Shown: positions 9,984 through 19,473, numbered from the stretch's first letter. The stretch: DNA of 64,000 nt from Thermopetrobacter sp. TC1 (GCF_000746275.1 NZ_KN050828.1:351384-415383), one strand, 5' to 3'. Made by a program: numbers and translations. The notes: generated by a model from the letters alone, not told the origin.

Positions 9984-10136
9984 TGGCCTTTCTCGTGGTT
10001 TTCTGAATGAAAGTCCGGGGCTGCAAAAGGCGCTTTCAATGGTGGCGGGGCTTGCCAAGGCCTGTCGCTTGGCGTATCAGACGAACGCAAGGCTCAAAGT
10101 GGCCGGTTCTGGCCGCGCCTTGGGCGTGTTTGGGCT

Positions 10137-10212
10137 GCCGGTGTAGCTCAGCTGGTAGAGCAACGCATTCGTAATGCGTGGGTCGGGGGTTCGAGTCCCT
10201 CCACCGGCACCA
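10137..10212 (+). tRNA. tRNA-Thr, anticodon CGT
   Basis: A full cloverleaf. The acceptor stem GCCGGTG (10137-10143) pairs with CACCGGC (10202-10208); discriminator A and an encoded CCA follow (10210-10212). The D arm has GCTCAGCTGGTAGAGC. The anticodon stem ACGCA/TGCGT encloses the loop TTCGTAA, giving anticodon CGT, which reads the threonine codon ACG. The T arm is GGGGGTTCGAGTCCCT. No integrase or duplicated 3' end was seen nearby. Confidence 0.95.
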
Positions 10213-10258
10213 TTACTTTCTTCCATATTCTTCAGCCTCCAAATCCAGCTTTCACCCC

Positions 10259-10909
10259 TCATTCCGCAAGGCGCTCAGCGGGAAAGGGCACGCCTGTGCC
10301 GCCAAGGCCGCAGTAGCCATTCGGGTTCTTGGCTAGATACTGCTGGTGCCAGCTTTCCGCGAAATAGAAGGGCCCGGCCATGGCGATTTCCGTCGTGGGC
10401 AGGGAGCGGCCTGCCTGAAGCAACGCCGCCCCATAAATCTCGCAGGACTTTCTGGCAAGCTTAAGCTGTTCCTCGGTGGTGCACCAGATGCCGGAGCGAT
10501 ATTGCGTGCCGATATCATTGCCCTGGCGCATGCCCTGCGTGGGATCGTGCCCTTCCCAGAAAATGCGCAGAAGCGTGGAAAACGCGATCTCTTCAGGCTG
10601 ATAGACCACCATCACCGCCTCGGCATGCCCTGTCTGGCCGGTGCAGACTTCCTCGTAGGTGGGATTGGGCGTATGGCCCGCGGTGTAGCCCACGGCAGTC
10701 ACCCACACACCCGGTAGTTGCCAGAACCGACGCTCCGCTCCCCAGAAACAGCCCATGCCGAACAGGACGGTTTCCGCATTGGCGGGATAGGGGCCTTTCA
10801 GCGGGCGATCGAGCACGGCATGACATTTAGCAGTCGGGATGGGCTCATCCCGGCCGGGCAGGGCCTCCTGCTTGGAAACGAGCCGCATTTTCGCATGCAT
10901 TCCGGGCAT
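10259..10909 (-). CDS. msrA: Peptide-methionine (S)-S-oxide reductase
   Basis: A 216-residue MsrA, which reduces methionine-S-sulfoxide in oxidised proteins. The catalytic motif GCFWGAE (Cys54) is intact, followed by the family motifs [47 protein letters not shown] and a C-terminal [19 protein letters not shown] that could supply a resolving cysteine. The start at 10909 was chosen because AGGGAG lies 6 bases upstream; the frame stays open to an earlier ATG at 11035 without family similarity. It is a single-gene unit between the tRNA and ubiA. Confidence 0.93.
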   Translation of the reverse strand: MPGMHAKMRLVSKQEALPGRDEPIPTAKCHAVLDRPLKGPYPANAETVLFGMGCFWGAERRFWQLPGVWVTAVGYTAGHTPNPTYEEVCTGQTGHAEAVMVVYQPEEIAFSTLLRIFWEGHDPTQGMRQGNDIGTQYRSGIWCTTEEQLKLARKSCEIYGAALLQAGRSLPTTEIAMAGPFYFAESWHQQYLAKNPNGYCGLGGTGVPFPAERLAE

Positions 10910-11164
10910 GGCAACTCCCTGTTGGCGCGCCTTGTCTTGAACAGCTTCGGCACGGACAGTCTCACGCATGGTCCGTCCCTGCCGCAAGAGGCGAAAAAGC
11001 CGTTCTTTCACGGCGCAGGATGGGTGATGCTGCACAGGCCCGGCGCAGGCCTACCATAAAAAAAATGTGCACATGACACACAGGGCCGCGGGCCATGCTG
11101 CCGCATTGCGCCGCAGGGGCAATTGCGCTAGGGCAGAAACCGAATGCGCAAGGGCGATTTTCCC

Positions 11165-12136
11165 ATGGCCGAGACCCGTTTTCATCCTGCAGATCACGAG
11201 CTGCCGCCTGAGGCATCGACACGGGTGCCCGATGCCGTGCCCGATCACTGGGCGGAGCGGCTCTTGCCTGTGCGCCTGCGTCCCTATGCGCGGCTGATGC
11301 GGCTTGAACGGCCGGTGGGCTGGTGGCTTCTGCTGTTGCCGGGCTGGCAGGCCATCGTTCTGGCCGCCATCATGTCCGGCGGTGGGGTCTCGGCGCTGGA
11401 TCTTAAGGCCATGGTGCTGTTTCTCCTTGGTGCCATCGTCATGCGTGGCGCCGGCTGTGTCTACAATGACATTGTGGACCGCGACATCGATGCCCTGGTG
11501 GCACGCACACGGGCACGGCCCATCCCTTCCGGGCAGGTGAGCGTGCGGGCAGCCGCGATCTTTCTCGTTCTGCTGCTGTTGGCCGGTTTTATCATTCTTC
11601 TGCAGTTCAACACCGTGACCATCGCGCTGGGCGCGGCCTCATTGTTGCTGGTTGCCATCTATCCGCACATGAAGCGCTATACCTACTGGCCGCAGGTCTT
11701 CCTGGGGCTTGCCTTCAACTGGGGGGCCATTCTCGGCTGGGCAGCGGTGCGGGGCACGGTGGAGTTGCCGGCGCTCGCACTTTATGCGGCCGGCATTTTC
11801 TGGACGCTCGCCTATGACACCATTTACGCCCATCAGGACCGGGATGACGATCTCGTGGCGGGGGTGAAATCCACGGCGCTGAAGCTGGGCGAGGCCACAC
11901 CATACTGGCTGGCCGGGTTCTTTGCCGTGTCGCTTTTGCTGCTGGCCCTTGCCGGATGGCTGGCCGGGGCGTCCTGGCCGTGGTATGCCGGCGTGCTGGC
12001 AGCGGCGGCGCATGCAGCCTGGCAGCTGAAAACGCTCGACATTCATGATCCGCGCATCTGCCTGAAGCTGTTTCGGGCCAATCGCGACTTCGGGCTTCTG
12101 ATTCTGGCCGGCGGCCTGCTTGATCTTTTCCTTTGA
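11165..12136 (+). CDS. ubiA: 4-hydroxybenzoate polyprenyltransferase
   Basis: A 323-residue integral membrane prenyltransferase that joins the polyprenyl chain to 4-hydroxybenzoate in ubiquinone synthesis. Both Mg-diphosphate-binding motifs are present: NDIVDRDID (residues 101-109) and YDTIYAHQDRDDD (218-230). The linker ARTRARPIPSG is the UbiA signature. About eight hydrophobic helices are visible. The start at 11165 (MAETRF) follows AAGGGCG; an ATG seven codons earlier is possible. It is divergent from msrA. Confidence 0.95.
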   Translation: MAETRFHPADHELPPEASTRVPDAVPDHWAERLLPVRLRPYARLMRLERPVGWWLLLLPGWQAIVLAAIMSGGGVSALDLKAMVLFLLGAIVMRGAGCVYNDIVDRDIDALVARTRARPIPSGQVSVRAAAIFLVLLLLAGFIILLQFNTVTIALGAASLLLVAIYPHMKRYTYWPQVFLGLAFNWGAILGWAAVRGTVELPALALYAAGIFWTLAYDTIYAHQDRDDDLVAGVKSTALKLGEATPYWLAGFFAVSLLLLALAGWLAGASWPWYAGVLAAAAHAAWQLKTLDIHDPRICLKLFRANRDFGLLILAGGLLDLFL

Positions 12137-12300
12137 AGGCCTGCGACGCTTTCCCACCATTCCCTTCAGAAACATCTGTTCATCCTTTCCAGCCACGGAC
12201 AAGGAAGAGGGCGCATGCTGCAGGCTGGATCAAAGGCGAAAGGGCCGGCGCCTGCCCCGTTTGCCCGGCCCGCGTTCTGGCACTTGGAAGGCTCGCGGCA

Positions 12301-13095
12301 ATGCTGACCACCCTGGCCAATTATCAGCTGATCACGCGCAATCTGGACCGTTCCATTGAGACGATCGCCAAGCGGCCTGACGTGCAGCGCGAGGTGGACT
12401 ACTATCTGAAGCACATCAAGTCGATCAAAAGCATCGACGACTTCATGAAGGACCAGCGCATCTATCGGTTCGCGCTGGAGGCCTCCGGCCTTGGCGACAT
12501 GATCTATGCCAAGGCCTTCATTCGCAAGCTTCTGGAAGAGGGAATCGAAAATCCGGATTCGCTGGCCAACAAGCTGGCCGATCCGCGCTTTCGTGAGTTC
12601 GTGCGCCGCTACAATTTCGCCTCCTACGGCGGCACCGCCACCACCTTCACCCGTGCGCAGCAGGGAGCGGTGGATGATTATCTGCGCCTGAAACTGGAGG
12701 CGGAAGCAGGGCAGCAGGATGAAGGCGTGCGTCTGGCGCTCTATTTCCGGCGCAAGGCCCCGAAAATCAAGAACGGCTATGCCATTCTCGCCGATCGGGC
12801 GCTGATGAAGGTGGCGGAAGTGGTGATGGGCCGTTCGCTTGCACAGGGTGATGTGGATCGTAACGCCAAGGAGATCGAGCGGCGCCTGCCAATCAAGGAT
12901 TTTCAGGATCCGGATAAGCTGGAAAAATTCCTGACCCGCTTTGCCGCGCTGTGGGAGATTCGCGGCGGCGGCGTGGCCGGCCTTTCCGGGGCATCACCGG
13001 CGGCTGCCGGCATTGTCATGCCCGGGCCGATCGAGACGGGCGTGAGCCTTGGCGTCCTGCAGGCGCTGCAGAAGATCAAGCTCGGCGGGTTCTGA
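12301..13095 (+). CDS. DUF1217 family flagellar protein
   Basis: A 264-residue protein matching the DUF1217 family, whose members sit in alphaproteobacterial flagellar clusters. Features are the N-terminal LTTLANYQLITRNLDRSIET, repeated KSIDDFMKDQRIYRFALEASGL-type segments, RFREFVRRYNFASYGG, YFRRKAPKI and the C-terminal PDKLEKFLTRFAALWEI. It is mainly helical with no membrane segment. The start ATG at 12301 gives a family-like N-terminus; the frame is open upstream but the added residues look unrelated. It lies directly before flgF and fliI, suggesting a structural or export role in the basal body. The biochemical function is not established. Confidence 0.85.
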   Translation: MLTTLANYQLITRNLDRSIETIAKRPDVQREVDYYLKHIKSIKSIDDFMKDQRIYRFALEASGLGDMIYAKAFIRKLLEEGIENPDSLANKLADPRFREFVRRYNFASYGGTATTFTRAQQGAVDDYLRLKLEAEAGQQDEGVRLALYFRRKAPKIKNGYAILADRALMKVAEVVMGRSLAQGDVDRNAKEIERRLPIKDFQDPDKLEKFLTRFAALWEIRGGGVAGLSGASPAAAGIVMPGPIETGVSLGVLQALQKIKLGGF

Positions 13096-13179
13096 AAGCG
13101 AAACAGGCCCTCAGGCGTGTCCATGCATGACCGGTGAAAACATGACCGTTTTCACGAAAGAACGAAACGGGAGTGGGCG

Positions 13180-13908
13180 ATGAAGGTGGTGATGCACGTT
13201 TCCGTGGGCGGGCAGCTGGCGATGCAGCGGCAGCTCAACGCCATCGCCGCCAACGTCGCCAATGTGGCCACGCCCGGGTACCGGGCCGAGGGGCTTCGCT
13301 TTTCCAAACTCATCTCAAAACAGGAGCCCACCCCTGTTTCCTTCGTCTCCTCCGGCCGGACATTCATCGATACGCGCCATGGTGCCTTGAAGCAGACGGG
13401 CAATCCCCTCGATGTGGCGCTGAAAGGGGATGTGTGGATGGCGGTGCAGGGGCCGGGCGGGGTGATCTATACCCGGGATGGGCGCATGACCATGCTGCCC
13501 ACAGGCGAGCTTGTTTCCGTGAATGGCTATCCGGTGCTCGATGCCGGCGGCGCGCCCATCGTGCTCAATCCCAAGGGCGGGCCGCCCGCCATCGCCAGAG
13601 ATGGCATGATCACGCAAGACGGCCGGCGCATCGGCGCGATCGGCCTGTTCCGCATGGATCCGTCCGCCCGTCTTTTCCGCGCCGGCAATTCCGGCGTCAT
13701 CCCTGATCGCGAACCGGAACCGGTGGTCAATTTCCGCGATGCTGGTGTGCTTCAGGGCTTTATTGAGGATTCCAACGTCAATGGCGCGCTGGAAATGGTG
13801 CATCTGATCGCCACCACCAACGCCTTCAAGCAGATCACCATGGCTCTGGACACGGCGGAAAAGGCCATGCTGGATGCCGTGCGCACCCTGGGAGGTGAAG
13901 GCGCGTGA
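13180..13908 (+). CDS. flgF: Flagellar basal-body rod protein FlgF
   Basis: A 242-residue proximal-rod protein. The N-terminal rod-family motif is clear (GGQLAMQRQLNAIAANVANVATPGYRAE). The middle domain follows, with TRDGRMTMLPTGELVSVNGYPVLD, the hallmark of FlgE/F/G proteins, and then the C-terminal helix NVNGALEMVHLIATTNAFKQITMALDTAEKAM used for rod packing. The SD GGGAGTGGGCG precedes the ATG. Its end overlaps the fliI start (GTGA), so the two are coupled. Confidence 0.94.
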   Translation: MKVVMHVSVGGQLAMQRQLNAIAANVANVATPGYRAEGLRFSKLISKQEPTPVSFVSSGRTFIDTRHGALKQTGNPLDVALKGDVWMAVQGPGGVIYTRDGRMTMLPTGELVSVNGYPVLDAGGAPIVLNPKGGPPAIARDGMITQDGRRIGAIGLFRMDPSARLFRAGNSGVIPDREPEPVVNFRDAGVLQGFIEDSNVNGALEMVHLIATTNAFKQITMALDTAEKAMLDAVRTLGGEGA

Positions 13909-15353
13909 ATTCACCGACGTTTTCGCCTGCTTCTGCACCCGATACTTCAGGCGTCTGTGATGAGACCAGTGCGCCGGCTTCTGCCATGCAGCCGCTGCTT
14001 TTGCTGGCACGGGAGGCAGCGCGCATTGCTTCCCCCGGCGGATTGTTGCGCATCGGCGGGCGCGTGAAGGAAATCTCGCCGGCCATCTGCCGGGTGCGGG
14101 GGCTGTCGCGTTTCGCCATGCTCGGCGATGTTGTCGAGATCGAAAGCGGCACTGCCCATGAAACCATCGGCGGGCAGGGGGGGCAGCTTTCTCCCCGCGG
14201 GGTGCTGGTAAAGACCTTCGCCAGCGAGCCGGATATTCGCCTTGGTGCCTTTGTCTGGCTGAAAGGGCCTTTGAGGCTTGCGCCCTGCGCGGCCTGGAAG
14301 GGGCGCATCGTCAACGCTCTTGGCGCGCCCGTGGATGGCCGCGGGCCCCTGCCGCAGGGTGAGAACGCCCTGCCCGTGGACAGGGCGGCGCCGGCAGCCA
14401 TGTACCGGGCGCGCATAACCCGGGCCGTTCGCACCGGCGTGAAGGTGGTGGATCTGTTCACGCCGGTCTGTGCCGGGCAACGCATCGGTGTCTTTGCCGG
14501 TTCCGGCGTGGGCAAGTCCACGTTTCTTTCCATGCTGGCCCATGCCGCGGGGTTTGATACGGTCGTCTTCGCCCTGATTGGCGAGCGCGGGCGCGAGGTG
14601 CGGGAATTCATCGAGGATGCCATCGGCCCGCATCATCTCGCGCGCACCGTCGGCGTGATCGCCACCGGCGATGAAAGCCCGATGATGCGCCGCCTCGCCC
14701 TGAAGACGGCGATGACCATCGCCGAATATTTCCGCGATGCCGGCGAGAATGTCCTTTTCATCGCCGATTCGATCACGCGTCATGCCCACGCGGCGCGGGA
14801 TGTGCTGCTGGCGGCGGGCGAGGCTCCCGTGGCCAGAGGCTATCCGCCCGGTGTTTTCACTGAATTGCCGCGTATTCTAGAGCGGGCAGGACCGGGGATC
14901 GAGGGCACCGGCTCCATCACCGCCTTCGTTTCCGTGCTTGTGGATGGCGATGATCACAACGACCCCGTGGCCGATGCCATCCGCGGCATTCTTGACGGGC
15001 ACATCGTGCTTTCCCGCAGCATTGCCGAACAGGGGCGCCTGCCGGCGGTGGATGTTCTCGCCTCGGTCTCGCGCCTTGCGCATCTGGCGCGGACACCGGA
15101 TCAGGAAAAGCTCGCCACCATGCTGCGGCGGCTGATTGCGCGCTATGAGGATACGCGGGATCTGCGCCTGCTCGGCGGTTACAAGCCGGGAATGGATGAA
15201 GAGCTCGACCGCGCCGTTGCCTGGGTGCCGAAAATCTATGAGGTTCTGCAACAATCGCCGCAGGATCCGCCCGTGGACGACCCCTGGGCCGCCCTGGCCG
15301 AAGCCTTGCGCGAGGCGTCCGAAGCACCAAACCTTGCCACACATGCGGGCTGA
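13905..15353 (+). CDS. fliI: Flagellum-specific ATPase FliI
   Basis: A 482-residue ATPase of the type III flagellar export apparatus, homologous to the F1 beta subunit. It has Walker A GSGVGKST (199-206), followed by VVFALIGERGREVREF, Walker B NVLFIADSITRHAHAARD and the family motif GYPPGVFTELPRILERAGPG. The N-terminal 30 residues are a slightly long tail compared with Salmonella FliI. Translation starts at a GTG that overlaps the flgF stop, with GGAGGTG upstream. It works with FliH and FliJ, which are not in the window. Confidence 0.95.
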   Translation: MNSPTFSPASAPDTSGVCDETSAPASAMQPLLLLAREAARIASPGGLLRIGGRVKEISPAICRVRGLSRFAMLGDVVEIESGTAHETIGGQGGQLSPRGVLVKTFASEPDIRLGAFVWLKGPLRLAPCAAWKGRIVNALGAPVDGRGPLPQGENALPVDRAAPAAMYRARITRAVRTGVKVVDLFTPVCAGQRIGVFAGSGVGKSTFLSMLAHAAGFDTVVFALIGERGREVREFIEDAIGPHHLARTVGVIATGDESPMMRRLALKTAMTIAEYFRDAGENVLFIADSITRHAHAARDVLLAAGEAPVARGYPPGVFTELPRILERAGPGIEGTGSITAFVSVLVDGDDHNDPVADAIRGILDGHIVLSRSIAEQGRLPAVDVLASVSRLAHLARTPDQEKLATMLRRLIARYEDTRDLRLLGGYKPGMDEELDRAVAWVPKIYEVLQQSPQDPPVDDPWAALAEALREASEAPNLATHAG

Positions 15354-15490
15354 GCTGTTCCCGACGCTTTGCCTGACCGCACTTTTGCCATTTCGCAATG
15401 CCATGCCGCCTCAATCAATGCCCCTTGCACCGGCGGGGCGTTGATGCGTATGTCATCCGCAACGGAAGATCGAAGAGGCGAGGAGGGGGC

Positions 15491-17053
15491 ATGTCCCTTT
15501 TGCGATCGGCGGCCACGGTGAGCGGCTTTACGCTGCTGTCCCGCATTCTCGGCTTTGTCCGGGATGTGCTGCTGGCCGGGCTGCTGGGCGCCGGGCCGGT
15601 GGCGGAGGCCTTCGTCGTTGCCTTCCGGCTGCCCAATCTTTTCCGGCGTTTCTTTGGCGAAGGGGCGTTCAATTCCGCATTCGTGCCCCTGTTCGCCAAG
15701 CGGCTGGAAGGCGAGGGACAATCGGCGGCACGCGCCTTTGCAGAAGAGGCCCTGGCCGGGCTGCTGTTCATCCTGCTGCTGTTCACCGCGCTGGCGGAAG
15801 CGGCCGCGCCCTTGTTTGTCTGGGTCATGGCCCCGGGCTTTTATGAGGATGCGGAGAAGTTCGACCTCACGGTCACGCTCACGCGCCTGACCTTCCCCTA
15901 TCTTCTGTGCATGTCTCTTGTCGCCCTGCTGGGGGGTGTTCTCAACTCCCTGCACCGTTTTGCCGCGGCGGCGGCAGCGCCGGTGCTGCTGAATGTGGTG
16001 CTGATCGGTGTTTTGATCCTGGCGCGCCTGTTCAATTGGGGGGACAGCCCGCAAAGCGGCATCGCCCTGGCTGCGGGTGTGTCCATCGCCGGGTTCCTGC
16101 AGCTCTTTTTCCTGTGGATCGCGGCGGCGCGGGCGGGGCTGGTCTTACGTATCCGCCGGCCGCGCTGGACAGCGGACATGAAGCGGCTGGTCATGCTCGG
16201 CCTGCCCGGGATTGTTGCCGGCGGGATCACGCAGTTCAATCTCGTGATCTCCACCATCATCGCCTCCTGGCAGGAGGGCGCGCCCGCCTGGCTTTATTAC
16301 GCCGATCGCGTCTATCAGCTGCCGCTCGGCATCGTCGGGGTTGCCATCGGCATCGTGCTGCTGCCGGATATCTCCCGCCGGTTGCGGGCGGAAGATCACA
16401 CAGGCGTGCTTTCGGCGCAGAACCGGGCCATGGAATTCGCCATGCTGCTGACGGTGCCGGCGGCGCTGGCGCTGATGGCCATGCCGCATGCGGTGATCAA
16501 CGTCCTGTTCGAGCACGGCCAGTTCACGCCGGAGGATACGGTGGCAACAGCGCGGGCGCTGGCGGCCTTTGCCGCAGGGCTTCCGGCCTATGTGATGATC
16601 AAGATTTTCTCGCCCGGCTTTTTCGCACGCGAGGATACGCGCACGCCGATGATCTTCGCCGCCATTTCCGTGGCGGTGAACATCGCAGGCGCCCTTGCGC
16701 TTTTTCCCTTCTTCGGGCATGTGGGCATCGCCCTGGCGACGGCGGCAGCGGCCTGGGTGAACGCCTTTCTTCTCGCCGTGACCTTGCAAAGGCGGGAAGG
16801 ATGGCAAACAGATGCCCGCCTGCGGCGCAATCTCTGGCGCATCCTGCTTTCCGCCTTTCTCATGGGCCTTGCCCTTCTCGGGCTTGAGACCTGGCTGCGC
16901 GAAATGTTCGCGCCGGAATTTGCCTTCGGCTTGCGGCTTGCCGTGCTCGTCGGCATGATACTGCTCGGCATTGTTCTGTATTTCGGACTGGCCTGGCTTC
17001 TCGGCGTGATCAATCGCGCGGTTCTGCGCCAGGCCTTGAGAAGGAGCGGCTGA
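15491..17053 (+). CDS. murJ: Lipid II flippase MurJ (MviN family)
   Basis: A 520-residue polytopic membrane protein with about 14 helices that flips lipid II for peptidoglycan synthesis. The family N-terminus is MSLLRSAATVSGFTLLSRILGFVRD, with the motif FVVAFRLPNLFRRFFGEGAFNSAFVPLF. Later come the DRVYQLPLGIVGVAIGIVLLPDISR region and PGFFAREDTRTPM. The start at 15491 follows AGGAGGGGG. The stop overlaps the start of the next gene (TGATG), suggesting a small operon with the hydrolase. In alphaproteobacteria murJ is usually essential. Confidence 0.95.
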   Translation: MSLLRSAATVSGFTLLSRILGFVRDVLLAGLLGAGPVAEAFVVAFRLPNLFRRFFGEGAFNSAFVPLFAKRLEGEGQSAARAFAEEALAGLLFILLLFTALAEAAAPLFVWVMAPGFYEDAEKFDLTVTLTRLTFPYLLCMSLVALLGGVLNSLHRFAAAAAAPVLLNVVLIGVLILARLFNWGDSPQSGIALAAGVSIAGFLQLFFLWIAAARAGLVLRIRRPRWTADMKRLVMLGLPGIVAGGITQFNLVISTIIASWQEGAPAWLYYADRVYQLPLGIVGVAIGIVLLPDISRRLRAEDHTGVLSAQNRAMEFAMLLTVPAALALMAMPHAVINVLFEHGQFTPEDTVATARALAAFAAGLPAYVMIKIFSPGFFAREDTRTPMIFAAISVAVNIAGALALFPFFGHVGIALATAAAAWVNAFLLAVTLQRREGWQTDARLRRNLWRILLSAFLMGLALLGLETWLREMFAPEFAFGLRLAVLVGMILLGIVLYFGLAWLLGVINRAVLRQALRRSG

Positions 17054-17751
17054 TGATGCGCGCAACCACCGGACAGACTGAGCGGGAGACCTTTTTGCGT
17101 TCCGTTGAGGCTCATGTGGTGCCGGTCACGCCGCTCATGCAGAATTGCACGCTCTTTCTCTGCCGGGAAACGAAGCAGGCGGTGATCGTCGATCCGGGCG
17201 GGGATGTATCCCTGATCATCGAGGCCCTGGAACGGACAGGCGCTGAGCCGGTTGCCATCTGGCTGACACATGGGCATTTCGATCATGCCGGGGGCGCGCC
17301 GGCGCTGAAACGCCAGCTCGATGTGCCCATTCTCGGGCCGCATGCGAACGATGCCTGGTTGACCACCAGCATTACGGAACAGGAACGGACATTCGGCGTT
17401 TTCGTGAATGGTGAGGATTTTGAGCCCGATCGCTGGCTAAAGGACGGCGAGGTGCTCTCCTTCGGCAGGGTGCGGTTCACGGTGCGCCACTGCCCGGGGC
17501 ATACGCCGGGGCATGTGCTGTTCATCAACGAGGCGGACCGCATCGGCCAGTTTGGTGACGTGCTCTTTGCCGGCAGCATCGGACGCACGGACTTTCCACG
17601 CGGTGATCATGAGCTGCTGCTTGAGAACATCGCCCGCATCATCCTGCCGCTTCCGGATGATTTTCTGTTCATACCGGGGCACGGCCCGGCGTCCACCGTG
17701 GGCGAGGAGCGGCGGAGCAATCCTTTCCTGCAGGGGCTGAGCACCGGCTGA
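17053..17751 (+). CDS. Metallo-beta-lactamase-fold hydrolase (glyoxalase II-like)
   Basis: A 232-residue MBL-fold protein. The metal-binding motif LTHGHFDHAGG (His73, His75, Asp77, His78) is complete. Later metal ligands are visible as RHCPGHTPGHVLF, FAGSIGRTDFPRGDH and a C-terminal PGHGPASTVGEE. The pattern matches the YcbL-like glyoxalase II subgroup, which hydrolyses S-lactoylglutathione or related thioesters. The short length without the canonical GloB C-terminal helices makes the physiological substrate uncertain. It overlaps the murJ stop codon by one base and precedes the Smr gene. Confidence 0.85.
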   Translation: MMRATTGQTERETFLRSVEAHVVPVTPLMQNCTLFLCRETKQAVIVDPGGDVSLIIEALERTGAEPVAIWLTHGHFDHAGGAPALKRQLDVPILGPHANDAWLTTSITEQERTFGVFVNGEDFEPDRWLKDGEVLSFGRVRFTVRHCPGHTPGHVLFINEADRIGQFGDVLFAGSIGRTDFPRGDHELLLENIARIILPLPDDFLFIPGHGPASTVGEERRSNPFLQGLSTG

Positions 17752-17765
17752 AGGGGGCCTGGATC

Positions 17766-18482
17766 ATGGCGGGCAGGAAAAAAGGACACGGCGGGCTGAA
17801 GCCGGAAGACGCCGCGCTCTGGGCACGGGTTGCGGAAACCATGGACGCCCGCATGCCGGACAAGCCCGCGCCGGATGACTTTCGCCGCCTCATGCAGGAG
17901 GCCTTCAAGAGCAAGAAGATCTCTCACGCCAAAAGCCGCGATCACAAACCGGCAGCAACGCCGCGGAAAGCGCCCAATGTGCAGGCGAGGCCTGGGCACG
18001 AATCCGGTGCGACAGGACCTGCGCTCACCCGGCAACGGGTCCGCTCCTCTCTGCCCGTGCCCTTTTCAAAGCCGGAAGAGGCGCCGGCCGGCAGCGGCGG
18101 CACGCTGGACAGGCGCACGCGCCAGCGCCTCTTGCGCGGAAAGGTGACGATCGAGGCGCGCATCGATCTGCACGGGCTGGGCGTGGAGGAGGCGCGCATG
18201 CGGCTGCGCGGGTTCATCATCACATCGCGGCAGAAGGGCTTGCGCACCGTGCTTGTCATCACGGGCAAGGGGGCCGCCCCCTTTACCCGTCATACCCTGC
18301 ACGGGCACGAACACTGGCATGCGCCGGAGCGTCAGGGCATCCTGCGCCGGGAGCTGCCGCGCTGGCTGTCGGAGCCGGACATGCAGGTGCATGTGGCCGG
18401 GTTTCAGCCGGCGCATCCGCGTCATGGCGGCGGCGGCGCCTTCTATGTGCGGCTGCGGCGCAAGCATCGGGGAGGCGGCTGA
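17766..18482 (+). CDS. Smr domain protein
   Basis: A 238-residue protein with a basic, low-complexity N-terminal half and a C-terminal Smr domain. The Smr hallmarks are IDLHGLGVEEA (DLHG at 134-137), LVITGKG and GGGGAFYVRLRRK. Smr domains are DNA- or RNA-binding nicking/endonuclease modules found in MutS2 and in stand-alone SmrA/SmrB proteins; recent work on E. coli SmrB links it to ribosome-collision rescue. Here it stands alone (no MutS part). A stretch between the ITGKG motif and the C-terminus (FTRHTLHGHEHWHAPERQG) is longer and more His-rich than usual. The stop shares one base with the start of the XRE regulator. Confidence 0.87.
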   Translation: MAGRKKGHGGLKPEDAALWARVAETMDARMPDKPAPDDFRRLMQEAFKSKKISHAKSRDHKPAATPRKAPNVQARPGHESGATGPALTRQRVRSSLPVPFSKPEEAPAGSGGTLDRRTRQRLLRGKVTIEARIDLHGLGVEEARMRLRGFIITSRQKGLRTVLVITGKGAAPFTRHTLHGHEHWHAPERQGILRRELPRWLSEPDMQVHVAGFQPAHPRHGGGGAFYVRLRRKHRGGG

Positions 18483-18937
18483 TGACGCCCTTTGGTGAAC
18501 GGCTGCGACAATTGCGGGCAGAGCGGGGGATAACCCTGAAGGAAATGGCGGCGGCCATCGGTGTTTCCGCTGCCTATCTCTCGGCGCTGGAGCACGGAAA
18601 ACGCGGGCGGCCCGGCTGGCACCTGCTGCAGCGGATCATCGCCTATCTCAACATCATCTGGGACGACGCCGAGGAACTCATAGAGCTTGCGCGACTGTCC
18701 CACCCGCGCGTGGTGATTGACACCGCGGGGCTTTCTCCGGAAGCAACGCGGCTGGCCAACCTGCTGGCGCGGCATGTGCGTGATCTGGATGCCGAGACGA
18801 TCAAGGCCCTGACCGCCACGGTGGAAGCCGCCCTCGCCAAGGTGGAGAAAACACCTCCCAACCCGGTGCGGCGGCGCGTCAAGGCGCGGGTGGTGCCGGC
18901 CGGGCGCGCTTACGAGCGCACGACGAGGACGTCCTGA
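18482..18937 (+). CDS. XRE-family transcriptional regulator
   Basis: A 151-residue protein with an N-terminal Cro/C1-type helix-turn-helix (about residues 4-60: FGERLRQLRAERGITLKEMAAAIGVSAAYLSALEHGKRG). A helical segment and a basic tail (RRRVKARVV) follow. It starts within the Smr stop codon (TGATGA), so the two are probably co-translated. An Smr protein followed by an XRE regulator is a recurring alphaproteobacterial pair. Its target is unknown. The last 28 bases overlap the 3' end of the convergent universal stress gene. Confidence 0.85.
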   Translation: MTPFGERLRQLRAERGITLKEMAAAIGVSAAYLSALEHGKRGRPGWHLLQRIIAYLNIIWDDAEELIELARLSHPRVVIDTAGLSPEATRLANLLARHVRDLDAETIKALTATVEAALAKVEKTPPNPVRRRVKARVVPAGRAYERTTRTS

Positions 18938-19356
18938 CGGGCATGCCGGACCACGCGGGCGGCGTTCGGCCCCAGGAGGTAATCCTTCATTTTCGGCCGG
19001 TGCGAGGCCATGACGATGAGGTCTATGTTCAGCTTGTTGGCCACCGCGATGATCTCGTCATAAATGGTGCCAACGGCGACATAGGCATCCGCCTTCACGT
19101 CGAGGTCTTCCGGCAGGTTCTCGTCCATCCATTTTTCCAGCGCCTCCTGGGCCTTCTCCCGCGCCTTCTTTTCGAAATCAGCGGGGAAGAAGGAGCCCAC
19201 CACCGGCATGCCCACGTCCGGTATCACAGTGAGGACGTTGAGATGCGCGCCATAGAGGCGGGCGAGATCCAGGGCCACGGGCAGCGCCTTTTTCCAGGAG
19301 CTGGCATGGCCGAGATCAATGGGCAGCAGGATGTTCTTATACGTCATTCCCGTCAT
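18910..19356 (-). CDS. Universal stress protein (UspA family)
   Basis: A 148-residue UspA-fold protein: KNILLPIDLGHASSW at the start, a central DLIVMASHRPKMKDYLLG segment and the C-terminal ARQDVLVVR. The ATP-binding pattern G-2x-G-9x-G(S/T) is only partly preserved (SHRPKMKDYLLGPNAARVV), so nucleotide binding is uncertain. It is the third gene after the TAXI binding protein and the fused TRAP permease on the same strand. UspA-type proteins encoded with TRAP transporters (for example TeaD with TeaABC) modulate transport, so that role is plausible here. The start at 19356 follows AGGATG; 19347 is an alternative. Confidence 0.85.
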   Translation of the reverse strand: MTGMTYKNILLPIDLGHASSWKKALPVALDLARLYGAHLNVLTVIPDVGMPVVGSFFPADFEKKAREKAQEALEKWMDENLPEDLDVKADAYVAVGTIYDEIIAVANKLNIDLIVMASHRPKMKDYLLGPNAARVVRHARQDVLVVRS

Positions 19357-19473
19357 GGTCTGGCATCCTGTTTCAATATCGGCTGTCTGTTCAGCCCGGC
19401 GCTCCGCAAGGAAAGCGCCCATGAGGTTCAAGCCGGGGGGCTTGGGTCATGAGCCCCCCGGTTCGCTGTGTGC

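Noticed and set aside
10137-10212. tRNA-Thr as an integration site
   Set aside because: No integrase, no duplicated tRNA 3' end and no phage or plasmid-like genes are seen on either side.
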